Shown one piece after another: positions 38,402 to 50,454 of a stretch of 64,000 nt of DNA. A program made the position numbers and the translations under genes. Source of the DNA: Mesorhabditis belari (Eukaryota > Nematoda > Chromadorea > Rhabditida > Rhabditidae); contig CAUEEP010000740.1 in assembly GCA_958450365.1 (NCBI GenBank), forward strand, positions 611,501 through 675,500. The letters run 5' to 3'. Each line of letters starts with the position of its first letter. Position 1 is the first letter of the stretch. Under the pieces are notes generated by a model, which was given only the letters and a program-made list of their open reading frames with translations, searched no databases and was not told where the DNA came from.

Positions 38402-41400
38402 ATGTCCGTTATCATCAACAACAACGAGGCTCAGCCAGCAAGGGCACAAATTGAGTGAGTTTCACGACAAAGAAATTTCTCACTTAAGAAATTTATCTAT
38501 AGTTTACTTTGATCAACTTTTGATTCTTGATCTTATCAAAAATGAACATAAAAACATGTTTTTTCAAATATTTTATCACTTTCTGATGACGAAAAAGTCA
38601 AAAAATTATGGTAAACAGCTTTAAACTGAAATCAAACCATCCTTTTCTTTACAGTTTTTATCAGACACTCCTCTTCCATCTTATTGTCTTCAAATTGAAA
38701 AAGTAGTGATAAAAACGAAATTGAATTGTACCCCAGATTTTCAGAGAATAGAAAAAAAAAGTGAACGTGATGATCGAGAAGTTGATAAAATCGTTAAAAA
38801 AAAGTAGATTTTAGTCCTCGATCTTATGAAGATTTGTTGATAATCGCCGCAACGATTCGAGAAATCGCAGGAGATCGGGTAAAGTGAATCACATTTTGGG
38901 GTACAGTATTCTTTGACACTTCTAAAGTGCACTAGTCAACTTTAAAGAAATTACGTAAAAGCTCTAATAGAAGAACCCCCTATAGGAGCGTCGCGTGGTC
39001 TAAGTTTGCTCTCAAACAAACGCTCATATCTTGACACCAGTACGTTTGTTTCTGCGCGTTTAGGTATCAAAATAAAGTAGAGAGGATGGGTGATTTTTTG
39101 AGATATAACACAAATTTTTAGCATTAACCAGCTCTTAGAACAAAATGATTGAAAAGTGACAAAAAAAGCCGATTTCTCATCATTTTTCAATCATTTTGTT
39201 CTAAGAGCTGGTCAATGCTAAAAATTTGTGTTATATCTCAAAAAATTACTCATCCTCTCTACTTTATTTTGATACCTAAGCGCGCAGAAACAAACGTACT
39301 GGTGTCAAGATATGAGCGTTTGTTTGAGAGCAAACTTAGACCACGCGACGCTCCTATGGGGGGTTCTTCTATTAGAGCTTTTACGGTAACTACAGTATCC
39401 CTATAGTGGGTTTATAAAGAGTTGTATTGAAGCAAAGCTGTAAACAAAGTCAAGAAATTGAGTCAGTACCAAGATGCTCTTCAAAAGACAGTACATTTTC
39501 ATTTTCATTTTCTATTCAGGCTCAAGCCGACATTGGAATCATTTGCGGTTCGGGACTTGGCGGTTTGGGGAATCTCGTCGAGGATCCTTTCCCCCGTTCC
39601 ATATGAAAAGATTCCTGGATTTCCTCCATTGCACGGTTTGATCTAATAAGATTCACAAAAAATCTTGAATTCGCCAACAATCCAATTTGCTGACTTTGCT
39701 AATAGTAATGGTAATTTAAACGTAAACGTTCGGTCTTCGGTACACTAAAATGCTCACTTTTATTGTAATGAGAAGGTTTTAGTGTGCCAGATAGTGAGTG
39801 TTTACATGTGAAAGTTACAATTGTTGCTTATTAGCCCAGTTTCCAGTACCGTATCGATCTTTTGACGCAAACTTTTAGTATAAAAAGTTTACGTTAAAGT
39901 TAGGGTTACTCAAAAGAACTTACTGAAGTTAATTTTCAGCAAAATCTATAGCTAATCTTTACAATTTTTATTTAGTCCCTGGTCATAAAGGGATCATGCT
40001 TTTCGGGCGTATCGCCGGTCACCGAGTCGTCTGTCTACAAGGACGATTTCATCCATACGAGTACAATGTAAAAGATTTTCTTTTTTAAAAACATTGATCA
40101 CTGAATGTCTTTCAATTTTCTAAGCTATCAAAACTAAGATTTTAATTATTTTTGCAGATGAACTTGGCATTGTGTGCCCTGCCCGTTCGCGTCATTCACC
40201 AATTCGGTGTTCGCACGCTGCTTGTCTCGAACGCGGCCGGGGGAATCAATCCGAATTTTCAATATGGAGATCTTATGCTTATTAAGGTTGGGAAAAGAAT
40301 AACAACAAAGTACTTTAAGTATGAAAAATCATGTCATGTCAGCAGTGTTTTGGACTCAAAATACAGAAAATGGACAAGTGTCGATCGATCGATCGATTGG
40401 TGTCATCAAATTTGATTTTCCGCCTGAACTTCCGGTATCTCCGGTACCAGTATTTCGATTCTGCGAATACTGGTTTTCTCATTTTCCAGCGAAATGCTTT
40501 GAGAAAAATGATGAGTTCCGTTGCAGGTAAAATAATGACGCGTCACACTAACATGTTTTTTAATTTCAAGCGCCGTTTCTTCCTCTTTTTGCATATATAC
40601 AAAGTAAAAGATGTCTACATAAATAACATTTAGTGCTCCAAATTTCATCACTTGGCAAAAAAGGAGGACAAAATTCCGCATTGTTCTACGATTGTTCACA
40701 ATATAAATAAGGAAAATCACCAGCAATCTCATCGCACGATCATCACTGTTTTTCGAGAGGAAAGTATACACATTCGTCAATGTCAACGATGGTTTCAAAG
40801 ATTCCAAGGCGGCGATGAAAGCCTCGTAGACGAGCCACACCAAGGACATCCTCCAGAAGTGGTCGACGATGACTGCTCGCCTTAATTGAAGATTGCCCAA
40901 CACTCACCGTTCGTGAGTTGGCAGAAATATTTGAAGTATCCCATATGACAATCAAAAACTATTACACAAACTTGGGAAAAGAATCGAGTTGGAAAAATGG
41001 CCTCACGAGCTGACCCAGAGCAACAAAATATCGCCTCAATTTTGCCAAAAATACAAATCAAACGACTTTTCACAGGGTTTGACTTCACGAAACGTGGATC
41101 AACTACGAGAACGTTAAACGCAAAAATCATGGCTATCCTGGGCAGACCCTCAAACCACTCCCAAACCTGATGTCCAGGGAAGAAGATAATGCTCTGTTCT
41201 GTGGAACTCAAGGGATTGGTACATTATGAAGTGCTGAAACCTGGCCAAACTGTCGATGCTGATCTTATTCGAAGCAATTAATGAGAGTTAACGAGTCTCT
41301 GAAGAAATTGGGGCTCAAACCGGAGAGAGTCAGATTTTTTACGACAACGGCAAACCTCACCGCAAAGATCACTATAAGAAAATCGAGGAAACTTGCTTGA

Positions 41401-42665
41401 AAGTTTTGCCCCCACGCGTCTTATTCACCTGATCTGGCTCTTCAGATTACTTTTTGTTTCGGTCGGTGAAGCACTTGGAGGGAGAAAAGTTCGATGATCA
41501 TGTTCAGGTCATAAAGCAGTGAATGACTACTTCGCCTCAAAAACTCCCAAGTTCTTCGAGGATGGGACCGGATTTGCGCAGAAGGGGAAGGAGTCATAGA
41601 TACTAATGAGAATACCTTGAATTGAAACTCTTTGTGTTTTTTGAAATAAACTGTTACATAAACGCGTCATTATTAGTTGCCAACCTAATAGATAAAGAAA
41701 GATTGCGTAAAGTTGTTAACATAACTTGTTAGCCAAGTCTATTAGATGAGTTCAAAAGCAAATCAATAAATAATAAACAAAAAGAATTAAATCAAAAAAA
41801 CAAATCCCCATTTCAGGATCACATTTTCCTTCCCGGCTTAGCTGGAATGTCTCCTCTTGTCGGAATAAATGACGATCGTTTTGGGGCTCGTTTCGTCTCT
41901 GTGCATGACTCGTATGACAGAAGTTTCAGGTAATCGATGATAATCTTTAAAATTTCTAGCTTAAGTAAACGTCTAAACATTAAAGTCTCAAAAAAAACCC
42001 ATTCAGAAAATTGGCCCTCGACGTGGCGACAAATCAGGGAATCCGGGTCTTCGAGGGAATTTATGTGATGTGTGGCGGTCCACAATACGAATCACCGGCT
42101 GAGGTAAACTTTTGAGACAAAAATTTTTTTAAGCTTTTAAGTCTATTTTATCTGAAACTTTTCACAGCTTAAAAACTTTAGGTTTCTTTGTTCAAAACGG
42201 TTGGCGCTGACGCTTTGGGGATGTCAACATGTCATGAAGTGACAGTGGCTAGACAATGTGGAATCAAAGTGCTCGGAATGTCGCTTATCACGAATATGTA
42301 TGTTGTAAAGTTTTCGTACAACTTCAGCTTTTTAGTAATTTTTTTTTTCGAATACTACCGTAATCTTGTCTCTAGTTTTTTCCAAGTTACTTTTGGGTCT
42401 AATTCTGTGCGAAGAAGGACTACGGTGGTTTAAACAAGTTGACACGCTTTAGAAAACGTTTTAGCGCACTTTACAATACAGACTTCCAGTATTTGGCAAA
42501 TAATTTTAACTGTGATTTCCCTTCAAATCAAATTTCAGCGCCAATCTCGATGCGGACAATTCGGTTGAAGTTTCCCATGAAGAAGTCCTCCAGGCAGCGT
42601 CTGAGAACGGGGCAAGAGCTGCTCAGTTTGTGAAAGGAATTCTCGAGAAATTGCCACTCGCATAG
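38402..42665 (+). CDS. PNP: Purine nucleoside phosphorylase
   Basis: About nine exons, roughly 300 residues. The start is [18 protein letters not shown], then [128 protein letters not shown] and the tail HEEVLQAA...LEKLPLA. Phosphate, purine and sugar-binding motifs (GSGLGG, FHPYE, NAAGG, Glu of GGPQYE, Asn of SLITN) are all present. It splits inosine and guanosine to base plus ribose-1-phosphate in the cytosol. One extra C in CCCCC at 39591-39595 breaks the frame after VEDPFP. Introns hold a palindrome (38955-39384) and a dead mariner (40531-41675). Confidence 0.95.
38955..39384. repeat. 430-bp near-perfect palindrome in a PNP intron
   Basis: Arms of ~200 bp, almost identical in reverse complement; outer ends gtaaaagctctaatagaaga and its complement. 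Mirror-image open frames of ~80 residues appear on both strands purely because of this symmetry. The ends resemble those of the family at 42753, 43291 and 53908 (CCGTAAA ... TCTAATAG). Confidence 0.9.
40531..41675 (+). mobile_element. Dead mariner (cecropia-like) in a PNP intron
   Basis: Terminal repeats aataatgacgcgt (left) and acgcgtcattatta (right), ~28 bp with mismatches, bound 1.15 kb. Coding pieces in all three frames match a mariner transposase: HTH region [37 protein letters not shown], a piece near [10 protein letters not shown], then [12 protein letters not shown] (second catalytic Asp), YSPDLA-like (third) and [15 protein letters not shown]. Stop codons and frameshifts are frequent, and the first catalytic Asp is replaced in a damaged stretch. 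It inserted in the long intron of the PNP gene in the same orientation. Confidence 0.85.
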
Positions 42666-42752
42666 AGCAAATCCTCTCTCTCTCAAATCATCCTCAATTC
42701 TCAAAATGGTACAAGAGACTGACAATTCGTTTTTGTGTTTTCATTCTGCAAA

Positions 42753-43158
42753 TACCGTAAATACTCTAATAGAACGCCATAATGACAGTGACAGGCGTAC
42801 AGTTGCGTACATAATGAAGCAGCTGCGTCCTAATTAAATGACAAACGGGCAAAAAAGGAAAAACGGAAAGGGAAAAGAAGGGAAAATGAAAGCGGCAACG
42901 ACAAGCGTACAGTCGCGTACATAATGACAAGTGTACAGTCGCGTAGTCTAACTTTAAACGTGCCGTTCTCCTTGCTGCTTTATGCTATAGTGTGCTACAC
43001 AGTGTCAAATGATAGCCCTTGAAATCTAATATTTTTGGTACCAAAGTGTAATTGGAAAAACTAGGAGCTAAGAAAGAAATGATTTTCTAAAAAGAAGTTA
43101 AACTACGCGACTGTACGCTGGGTATTATTATTTACTATTAGAGTATTTACAGTATTTA
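42753..43158. repeat. Palindromic element, TACCGTAAATACTCTAATAG end family
   Basis: The left end is taccgtaaatactctaatag and the right end ctattagagtatttacagta. The inner arms share gcgtacagtcgcgta-type words with their complements near 43110. The left half also has an internal direct repeat of the gacaagcgtacag word (42780, 42900, 42928). Confidence 0.7.
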
Positions 43159-43290
43159 TCTCAAAATCGCTTTCAAAATGAAATATTCAAATTTCGCCAA
43201 TACTTTTCGGGTCTTCACTCGACTTTTTCAGCGTAGATTTGTCTCTGACGAGATTCAGATAAATAGTGCAAAATAGAAAAACAGCTTAAC

Positions 43291-43560
43291 TACCGTAAAT
43301 ACTGTAATAGTACCCCACTCCCATAATGACGGTGCGGATTGTTGCGTAGTGTAGCTTTGAACGAGTTTTTCTCGACACTGGTTTATGCTACAATGTGCGC
43401 TTAGATATCAAAAATAGCCCTGAATTTCAGCTATTTTTTGATACTCAAAGACGCATTTTTTTAAAAACGGGCTCCTTTGAAAAAAATGAAATACCAAAAA
43501 TTTTTATGACTACGCGACTGTACGAGGGGTGGGTGGGGTACTATTACAGTATTTACGGTA
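43291..43560. repeat. Palindromic element, same end family
   Basis: The ends taccgtaaatactgtaatag and ctattacagtatttacggta are exact complements. The arms continue with taccccactc and a gggtggggta-type complement. About 270 bp with a diverged core. It shares the ends and the gcgtagt/ctacgcg word with the neighbour at 42753. Confidence 0.8.
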
Positions 43561-43906
43561 AGTATCTTCAAAATTTGAACCAAACTGTTTTCTATTTAGC
43601 ACATGTTTATTTGTCAACTTTCCGCCAAATTCCCTCTTTTCATCATCTCATTTTTAAGCCTTTTGTGATCGGATATTTTTTTATACTGTGTACAAAAGAT
43701 TAAAAATTTTATCTTGAAAGAAAATGATCGACGAAAAACGAACAAAAAAAAAATATACAAATACCCATTATTTATTGAGAGATTCGGTTATTTTTTTTTT
43801 CATTTCACCGTATCAAAAAGGGTACTCGCTCGGCTGAAGCTCGTTTGTTCTAGAAATTTTGTTTGCAAAATAGATTGCAAAATTTAAAAAAAGAATTTCA
43901 AAACCT

Positions 43907-44213
43907 GGGGTGGGACAATGCGACCTTTGCGCACCTGGACATTGCGCACCTTTCGTTGGAAAGGCTTTAGGCAAGGCCGTAGAGCTTCGAAAATACTTCC
44001 ATAGAAGGGAATCGTATGCGTAGATTTCGAATTTCCACAAATCAGACCTCGCTGACACGTCAAATTTGTCGAAATTCGGAATCTACGCATACGATTCCCT
44101 TCTATGGAAATATTTTCGAAGCTCTACGGCCTTGCCTAAGGCCTTTTCCAGCAAAAAAAAGGTGCGCAAATGTCCAGGTGCGCAAAAAAAAGGTCGCATT
44201 TGTCCCACCCCCC
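43907..44213. repeat. Palindromic element with gtgcgcaa-type ends
   Basis: The left end is ggggtgggacaatgcgacct and the right end aggtcgcatttgtcccaccc. Arms of ~145 bp contain cgtagagcttcgaaaat and its complement. Mirror-image short frames occur on both strands, reflecting the symmetry only. Confidence 0.85.
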
Positions 44214-45012
44214 AAAAATCTATCTAATCTAATAGTAAGATAAACAAAGTTTTAATTGTTTTATGGTATTTAAGTGAAGGTTGATCATTCATTAGATTAT
44301 TGGAATAATGGGCAAAGAGACAAAAAGAGATTCTTTTTCTTATTCTTGATTCTTGTCCATCAATATATTGTACCATACTAAAATGAAAGGTAAATATCCC
44401 ATTTTTTCATTTAAATCAAAGAATCGAATGAACCAGAAAGGGTGTGTTTATCTTTTTCAAAGCACAAAGTGCACCCGATTCTTACCAACAGGAAATTTAA
44501 AGCGTTTTTTTTTGTTCTTATTAAACATAATGTATCGTTTAAATAAAGGGAAATCTTTTTAAATTTAAATTTAATAATATTTAAATGAAGATCAATCTCC
44601 TTACCTGTATTATTTGAGATCTTTGATGTTAACACTCGATGATGTTTTTGAAGGAATCGGCTATCCATAGCCTTCCCCCCTCCGCCTTCTCTCCCAATTG
44701 ATTGCATTCGAACCGATGAGAAAGCCTGTAAACATTTGCTTTTAAAATATAGTTATTTTTTTTCTAATTAAAAATATTTCTTTTCCCTTTTCTTCAGTTT
44801 AATAAACCACCTGCAAATCGGCGTCTGACGCGAGAAAGCGACACCCGAAAAGATGGCGAAGAGAAGTGCGGAAACGTCTGAATCAATCAATTTTTCAATA
44901 CCCAACAAATGATACTCAATCATTTCACGTTAATAACTACTTCAGGTTAATAAATAAACAATACTCAAGCACAACTCCTAAGCCCTAAATGTATGGAAAA
45001 AAGAACCAATAA

Positions 45013-45095
45013 TCTAGCCAGCGGGATTGAACCCTTGAACTCTCGACTAAGATATCGCTCTTAGCCAGTCGGCTATGGGGGTTAAACCTAGCTGC
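45013..45095 (-). ncRNA. Degenerate tRNA-like sequence with Pol III boxes
   Basis: On the minus strand there is a box A match (tagccgactggc, ~45063-45075) and, about 30 nt further, a box B match (ggttcaatccc, ~45022-45033). D-arm and T-loop look tRNA-like, but the acceptor stem does not pair (ACCCCCA against GCTGGCT) and the T stem has only three pairs. It is probably a tRNA pseudogene or the head of a SINE, not a working tRNA. Confidence 0.4.
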
Positions 45096-45227
45096 AACCC
45101 GGTTCTAGTATTTGAGCCTGATAACCTTGGTTTACCTTTGGACAGCTTTATTATCTAGTTTATCTAGTTTTAAAGTCATAAATCTATGTTATTCGTTGTT
45201 CGTATGATATGATAAATTATTATCAAA

Positions 45228-47606
45228 TCACCTGGACATCAACATGTAAACACCGAAAGTGATCGGATGAACCGTCATTATCATGAGGTTATTGATCAAA
45301 ACGATCAAATAGGGATGATCCGAGAAGTCGAGTTGACCATCGAGGCTCGGAATGAAATAACTGAGCTGAAGATTGGGGGATAAACTAGTCGATAAATATA
45401 TGAATTTAAACCTTTCTTAGAAGGAGAAGAAGAGTGATGGGTAAACGAGCCAATAAAAACAAAGAAATCACAACGGCTAGCATCATTGTTGTGTGAGTGG
45501 ATGCACGAGGACCGCGACGATGACGGCCAGAGATTTTACTGAAAATCACTCTTTTTATCTTAAGCTTTATGTGAAAAACATAAAATATTCAGCCGATTGA
45601 TTTTGAGTTTTACATTACAGTATCCCTTCTCATACCGTAACCGAGACGAGTCGGCGATTCGAATAGTTCTGATGAGGAGAATGGTGATGACGAAAAGAAT
45701 CGATGACGGGATTATATTCAGACACAATCTAGGAGTATTGTATATTGATATAGAAGAAATGATTCGATACTTGAGCAGATCTAAGATCATTGCAAAACGA
45801 TCCGGTCCAATTCGCATCGCCAATTCCGTATGAGCCACATAGCAATGCGCGGTGCACTCATAGCTTGCTGTCTTTTGCGGATTTGGGGTTGGGATTAGCC
45901 AACAATGGTGAATGATCGTGCGGGTATCCGCCAAATAGAAGAGTGCTGTTGGGAAGAGGGCAAAGATCAGGATGAATCTGGGATTAAGCTCAGATTGCAG
46001 ACCAAGAAGGGATTTATTTTCAAGCTCTAGACTTGATAGACAAATCTTTTTTCTGTACCTTGCCCATCGATGAACTACTCGAATCGAGCACCATCTCGAG
46101 CATTCGAGCGGGTAAAGAACGGCAATGAATCTGAAATCAGATTGTGACTCTTGAATAAAGTGCTTTAAAAGCGGCATACGAAAGCTAAGCTTATATTTTA
46201 CTTTTACATTAGCTTTTCCATCTTACACTTACGGTATTACGGTAGGAGATACGGTAAGCTACCGTACTTTCAGCAAATCAACAGTTAAAACAAGATTGTG
46301 TTTATCTTTGACTAAAGTGCTCGAAAAGTGGGGCACGGTAGCTAGCATTTAAAAAAGTAGTACAGTAGCTTACAGTTACGGTATTACGGTAGTTACCGTA
46401 TTACTTTTCTAAATGCAATTCAGCGAATGAGCAAAGAAAGACAATCGTCTGGGTTTTCGAGGTTAAACTTCTGATCTACTTGTTTTCTCATTTTTTCATC
46501 TTTGAAAGACTATTCTCAGTGATTGAACGGTTTAGGCTTATCACAAAGGAAAGATGGCACCATCCCATAAAAAATAACTAGAGAAATCACCTCTGAATTC
46601 CGAGAAGAAGAGTGAAGAATGTAGTGAGGCTGTTGAAGAAAAAAAGGCAGCATTTGCATGCAGATCTGGAATTAGGAAAGGGATTCAAGCAGATTATTGT
46701 TTAGATTTAAATATTCAGTAATTCAATAAGTTAAGCAAACCTTTTCGAGATGACACAGAGCGATATGCTCGATTCTCTCATTCGGATCCCCTAGATGATA
46801 ATAGTAGATAATGAATGGAAGTGGAGAAGCGGCGATTAGACAAGATGACACAGCCAGCCATTCTAATGGGCCGACGGTTGGAGATTTCTGAAAAAAGTTT
46901 CGGTCATTGATGGCACAAGTTTCGATACTTTCATTGTCTCAACTAATTTTAGTTTTTAAATCGTAAGACTTTTCAAGTCTTATGAACTAAATCAAAGTCA
47001 AAGTTGCCTAGTAACGAAATTGACATAAGATTATCTAATCGTTTAGATATTTCCCTTGATTAAAGCATTTTCTAAAACGTTTCATCTTTCAAAAAGTATC
47101 GTAATACTTCTAGTTTTTCACTTTTCTAGTTCAGTTTTCATTTTCTAGTTCAGTTTTTTTCAGTTTTCTTCTAGTTTTCATTCTATCTATCCTTTATATC
47201 TTTCGATATTATATTTTTATATCTTTATATCCTTTAAACAAAAAGTATCGAATAAAAACTAGATGCAAAAGTTAACACTTTTTTAGAAAAAACATAACTT
47301 AGAGGAATTAACTTATTAGGAATTGATAATCAATTTTAAAAAGCATCTTTCTGCAGTAACCGACCCGATTCTGTTGTCGAAGCACGGCAATGACCGCTCC
47401 ATTCATGATGAGAACGAGGACAGAGAGAAGCGGGAAGACGATTCCATGTAAGACCTTTAAAAGAAAAGATATTCAATTGCTATTGATGGATCTACCTTGA
47501 TAACAGGATCGATGAGTTGTGGTTCAAATTGAAAGAATGTGCCCGGAACACAGGAATTTGTATATGGATCGAAGAAATGATATTGCTCACAAGGTCTCAT
47601 TCTCAT
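45228..47606 (-). CDS. Rhodopsin-class GPCR, putative peptide receptor
   Basis: About eight exons, roughly 370 residues. N-terminus: MRMRPCEQYHFFDPYTNSC; an upstream stretch TFLNQTNS in the same frame suggests the true start may lie further left in the protein. TM1 VLHGIVFPLLSVLVLIMNG, TM2 LEWLAVSSCLIAASPLPFII, TM3 ending TLLLGIQRFIAVLYPLECS (QRF in place of DRY), TM4 FILIFALFPTALFYLA, an extracellular loop with Cys, TM5 IIPSSILFVITILLI, TM6 TTMMLAVVISLFLLARLP, TM7 LIVLINNLMIMTVHPITFG. It resembles nematode FMRFamide or myosuppressin-type receptors, but the ligand is not inferable. One extra base in the A7 run (plus) at 46639-46645 breaks TM3. An intron carries repeats at 46228-46405. Confidence 0.72.
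46228..46405. repeat. Repeat pair tacggtattacggta in a GPCR intron
   Basis: The word tacggtattacggta occurs near 46229 and again near 46378, with short inverted words (gtaagctaccgtac; gtacagtagcttac) between. It fills most of one intron. Probably a MITE remnant. Confidence 0.5.
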
Positions 47607-48943
47607 TGAATTCGTTTGATTTAGAAACGTCTAAATTTCTTTGATAACAGCTCATGTTTATATGACACAATGTGGTTTGAAAGGATGTATATTTTGCAGC
47701 AGAGTTTAGGGCAAAAATTGATGTCAAGGATTTAGGCATAGTGGCGGCAAGGAAATTCCGATTTTAAGAGCTGAAGAAAACTTTAGGCACTTAAGACTTC
47801 TATTATGATATGGAGAATTGACTAAATGATGACTAAATGATGACTAAATGATGATTTCAATTGAATTGAAATTGATGAATTGAAAAAATCTACCCTTTGA
47901 GCAACACCCCACCACTCACATCAACCATTTCAAGAATAAAACACAAAAAATTACACGTTGATACGTTTATTTAACCAACGAAATGATTACTTTTGACGGT
48001 GAATATTTTCTTTTCTTTTTCTTGGAGGAGAAAGCCCACGCATTTCTCCTCCAAGAAAAACCATTTCCGCACATCCAAATCACCTGTTTGACATTTTCAC
48101 CGTTTTTTAATTACAAAAATACAAGATTCGATAAAATTTTGTGTTAAATAGGGAAAAGAAATGGAAAAGAAGTGCAATATGAGATGATAATGATTGTGGT
48201 TTTCGAGAGAGGCTTTTCAGGCAACTTTATAGGTTAATTAAAAAGAGAAAGAGGGAAAAGTGGATGATGAGGTCCATTCTAGAGAAGAAGAGCACTTAAA
48301 ATCGAATCGACTGTCATCGATTTGGGCACTTTGCTTTTTAGTACAATTTTGCTATAAAGAGAATTTTAATTCAGGTGTTGCAATGTAGATTTGAATAATA
48401 TGCACATAAGAAACTGAATACTATACTTGTCCAAGAGCCAGCTCTTCGATTTTTCAACTTCCTCCCAAAATTCCTTTTCACGCCCTAGCTACAGTAAACC
48501 ACAGTACCCCAAAGCTCTAGTACCCAAAGGTTATAGTTTATTAAGGTACGTTACAGTCCCTGTGTTTATTATGTTTTTTCATTGGGTACAAAGTTACAGT
48601 ACCCAATGAAAAGCATAGCCAATTCGCAAATATCATAGCTAATTAATTAAATTAGAATCCTTTAGAAATCTGTGACATTTATAAAACACTTGGACCAACT
48701 TTAGTCCTCAAAAAATTGCAACCACTTTACGAATTTTCCTTTTTTTTGTTCTGTAGTTGCCATCCAAGAGCAAACTTCCTCAACTCCATTTGTAATTTGA
48801 AAGCAAAAGTGATTTTCCTTTCCTTTGAATTTCTGTATCTCTAGAAAACAGGTGATTTTTGAATGTTGAGAAGAAAATCACATAGGGAATTCACAAAATG
48901 GAAAACGTTTATTGAAAGAAAATATATTTGCCCAATGATTCTT
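47607..48943. other. Intergenic region between GPCR 5' end and neprilysin copy A
   Basis: Holds a small tandem array (actaaatgatg, about 47820-47852), the perfect hairpin at 48016-48060 and, from 48348 rightward, the 3' flank that is duplicated at 61679. Repeated cagtacc words occur at 48490-48610. No exon recognised. Confidence 0.45.
48016..48060. other. Perfect 18-bp hairpin with 9-nt loop
   Basis: Arms tttttcttggaggagaaa and tttctcctccaagaaaaa are exact complements around the loop gcccacgca. It stands alone, is not part of a longer palindrome and has no coding context. Role unknown: a structured 3' end, a small-RNA precursor or a tiny foldback are all possible. Confidence 0.8.
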
Positions 48944-50454
48944 TTACGGGGTTTTCTTCGGCACCCACACATCGCAATGTTTCTCCGGGGAATATGTGGC
49001 ACCAACGGGACAATTGAAAGCCGATCGGAAAGCCGGGAAATTCTGGATTGCACCGAACACACGGTAGTTGGCCGGGGAATGGGGATCGACCATGATCTGA
49101 CGGAAATATTGATCCGGTGTCTCGTCCATTTGACACCAAACCTGAAAGCTTTCATAAAATAAAAATGGGGATGATAGGTCTAAGGCTGACTTCTGGCTAA
49201 CCCATCTACTGAAAATTGGTGCTGGAACCTCCTGGGGTGCTTGCTAAAGATATCTTTAACTAGGCAATTGAGTTGTAAGTCACAATTCTATCACTACAAT
49301 AATTGCAATAAGTTTATCTTTGTCTTCTCAACATTGTTCATTTTGAAAATCCCATTTTTTCACTAAATAACCTGGCCGAAATTGAGGAAAAAGAGTTGAT
49401 CGTGACTGAATTGTCCCAAGACTCTTTCATTCAATTGTGCATCGGGTCCATTCAAATTCTTGTGTACTTGATAGGCGCGGAAAGCCGAATGGATACCTTT
49501 AAATTGGATTGTTAATTTAGCTAAATTTCACATTCAAAACCTCCATTGTCAGCAATATTTTCTCCTTGCGTGTTTTCTCCATTCAAACATTGCGGAGTGT
49601 AGTTGGTTCCCTTGAGTGGACAGAATGAGCTGTACTCTGAAAAGAAAAAACAAATTTTTCTATCGTAATCGAATAGTAAACTTTCTCTTTGAGTACAATA
49701 GTTTTTGATGACTTTTAGAAAAGGGATTTTTCATCTCCATCACCCACCATCAATGATACACTTTGCCATATCATCGAATCCCTTTTTGCTCCCATCGGTC
49801 ATCCACGGGTTCAATGCTCCAACTCCATTCCATTGCACACCTTGATCATCAAATCCGTGTGTCAACTCGTGTCCTGGAATTGGTTTTCTCTAAAGTCCTT
49901 CTTTTTCTCAATTACCAGCCACAAGACCCATTCCACCGTAATTCAAGGACGCTGGCCATTCTGGATGGAAGAAAGGAGGACGGAGGATACCTGAGAGAAA
50001 AGTGTATTCAGATCGATATCAATTTTGTTTAAGCTTTGTATCAACTTTTAAATTCCTATAGTACGCAATTAGCACTACTCCTGACCGGGAATTGTTAATG
50101 TTAATTTTGTTTAGCACTACTCCTGATTGATACAATAGTATGAGCCAAACAAATACCGGCGGGGAAAGTGATGCTGTTCAGCTCGGGCTGGTACCAGGCA
50201 TTAACAATTCCCGGTTGTCCCAGGAAGTCGGTTCGATCAGTCGACGTGGCAGTGAGTTGATTGTACTGTGTCCAGAGATTGAAGCTAAAACATAATTAAT
50301 TCAAATTTTCTCTTAATATCTACTCACACAGTCAACTTGTCGAGAATCGTGTAATACGTGTCATCTCCAGTGAGCATCAAGTTCTTGTAGAAATCGTCGA
50401 GTTTCCCGTTATCAGTGATCCAATCCGGGAATGCCACGTTCTTTTCTAGACCCT
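48348..50454. repeat. Segmental duplication, copy A (partner 61679-63782)
   Basis: A ~2.1-kb block, including the 3' flank and the last exons of a neprilysin-like gene, recurs in the same orientation 13.3 kb to the right. Coding parts are nearly identical, while introns and flank show scattered substitutions and small indels. The shared sequence stops abruptly after tctagaccctt. Confidence 0.93.

Larger units (their letters stand above)
42666..45227. other. Intergenic cluster of palindromic elements
   Basis: Between PNP and the GPCR gene (tail to tail). Holds three palindromes (42753-43158, 43291-43560, 43907-44213) and a tRNA-like sequence (about 45013-45095). Between 44214 and 45012 I see only AT-rich sequence and no exon. 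Confidence 0.5.

Noticed and set aside
38951..39406. Two overlapping ~80-residue open frames on opposite strands with almost the same protein ([16 protein letters not shown])
   Set aside because: They are mirror images produced by the palindrome. No splice or start context, and the sequence lies in a PNP intron.
43813..44243. Similar short frames on both strands reading MRRFRISTN
   Set aside because: Same cause: symmetry of the palindrome at 43907-44213.
45013..45095. A functional tRNA gene
   Set aside because: The acceptor stem does not pair and the T stem is short, so it is listed only as tRNA-like.
45597..45833. Plus-strand 78-residue frame
   Set aside because: Antisense to the GPCR exon that encodes TM4-TM5.
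48863..49162. Plus-strand open frame of 99 residues, repeated at 62177-62518
   Set aside because: Antisense shadow of the neprilysin C-terminal exon, present twice because the block is duplicated.
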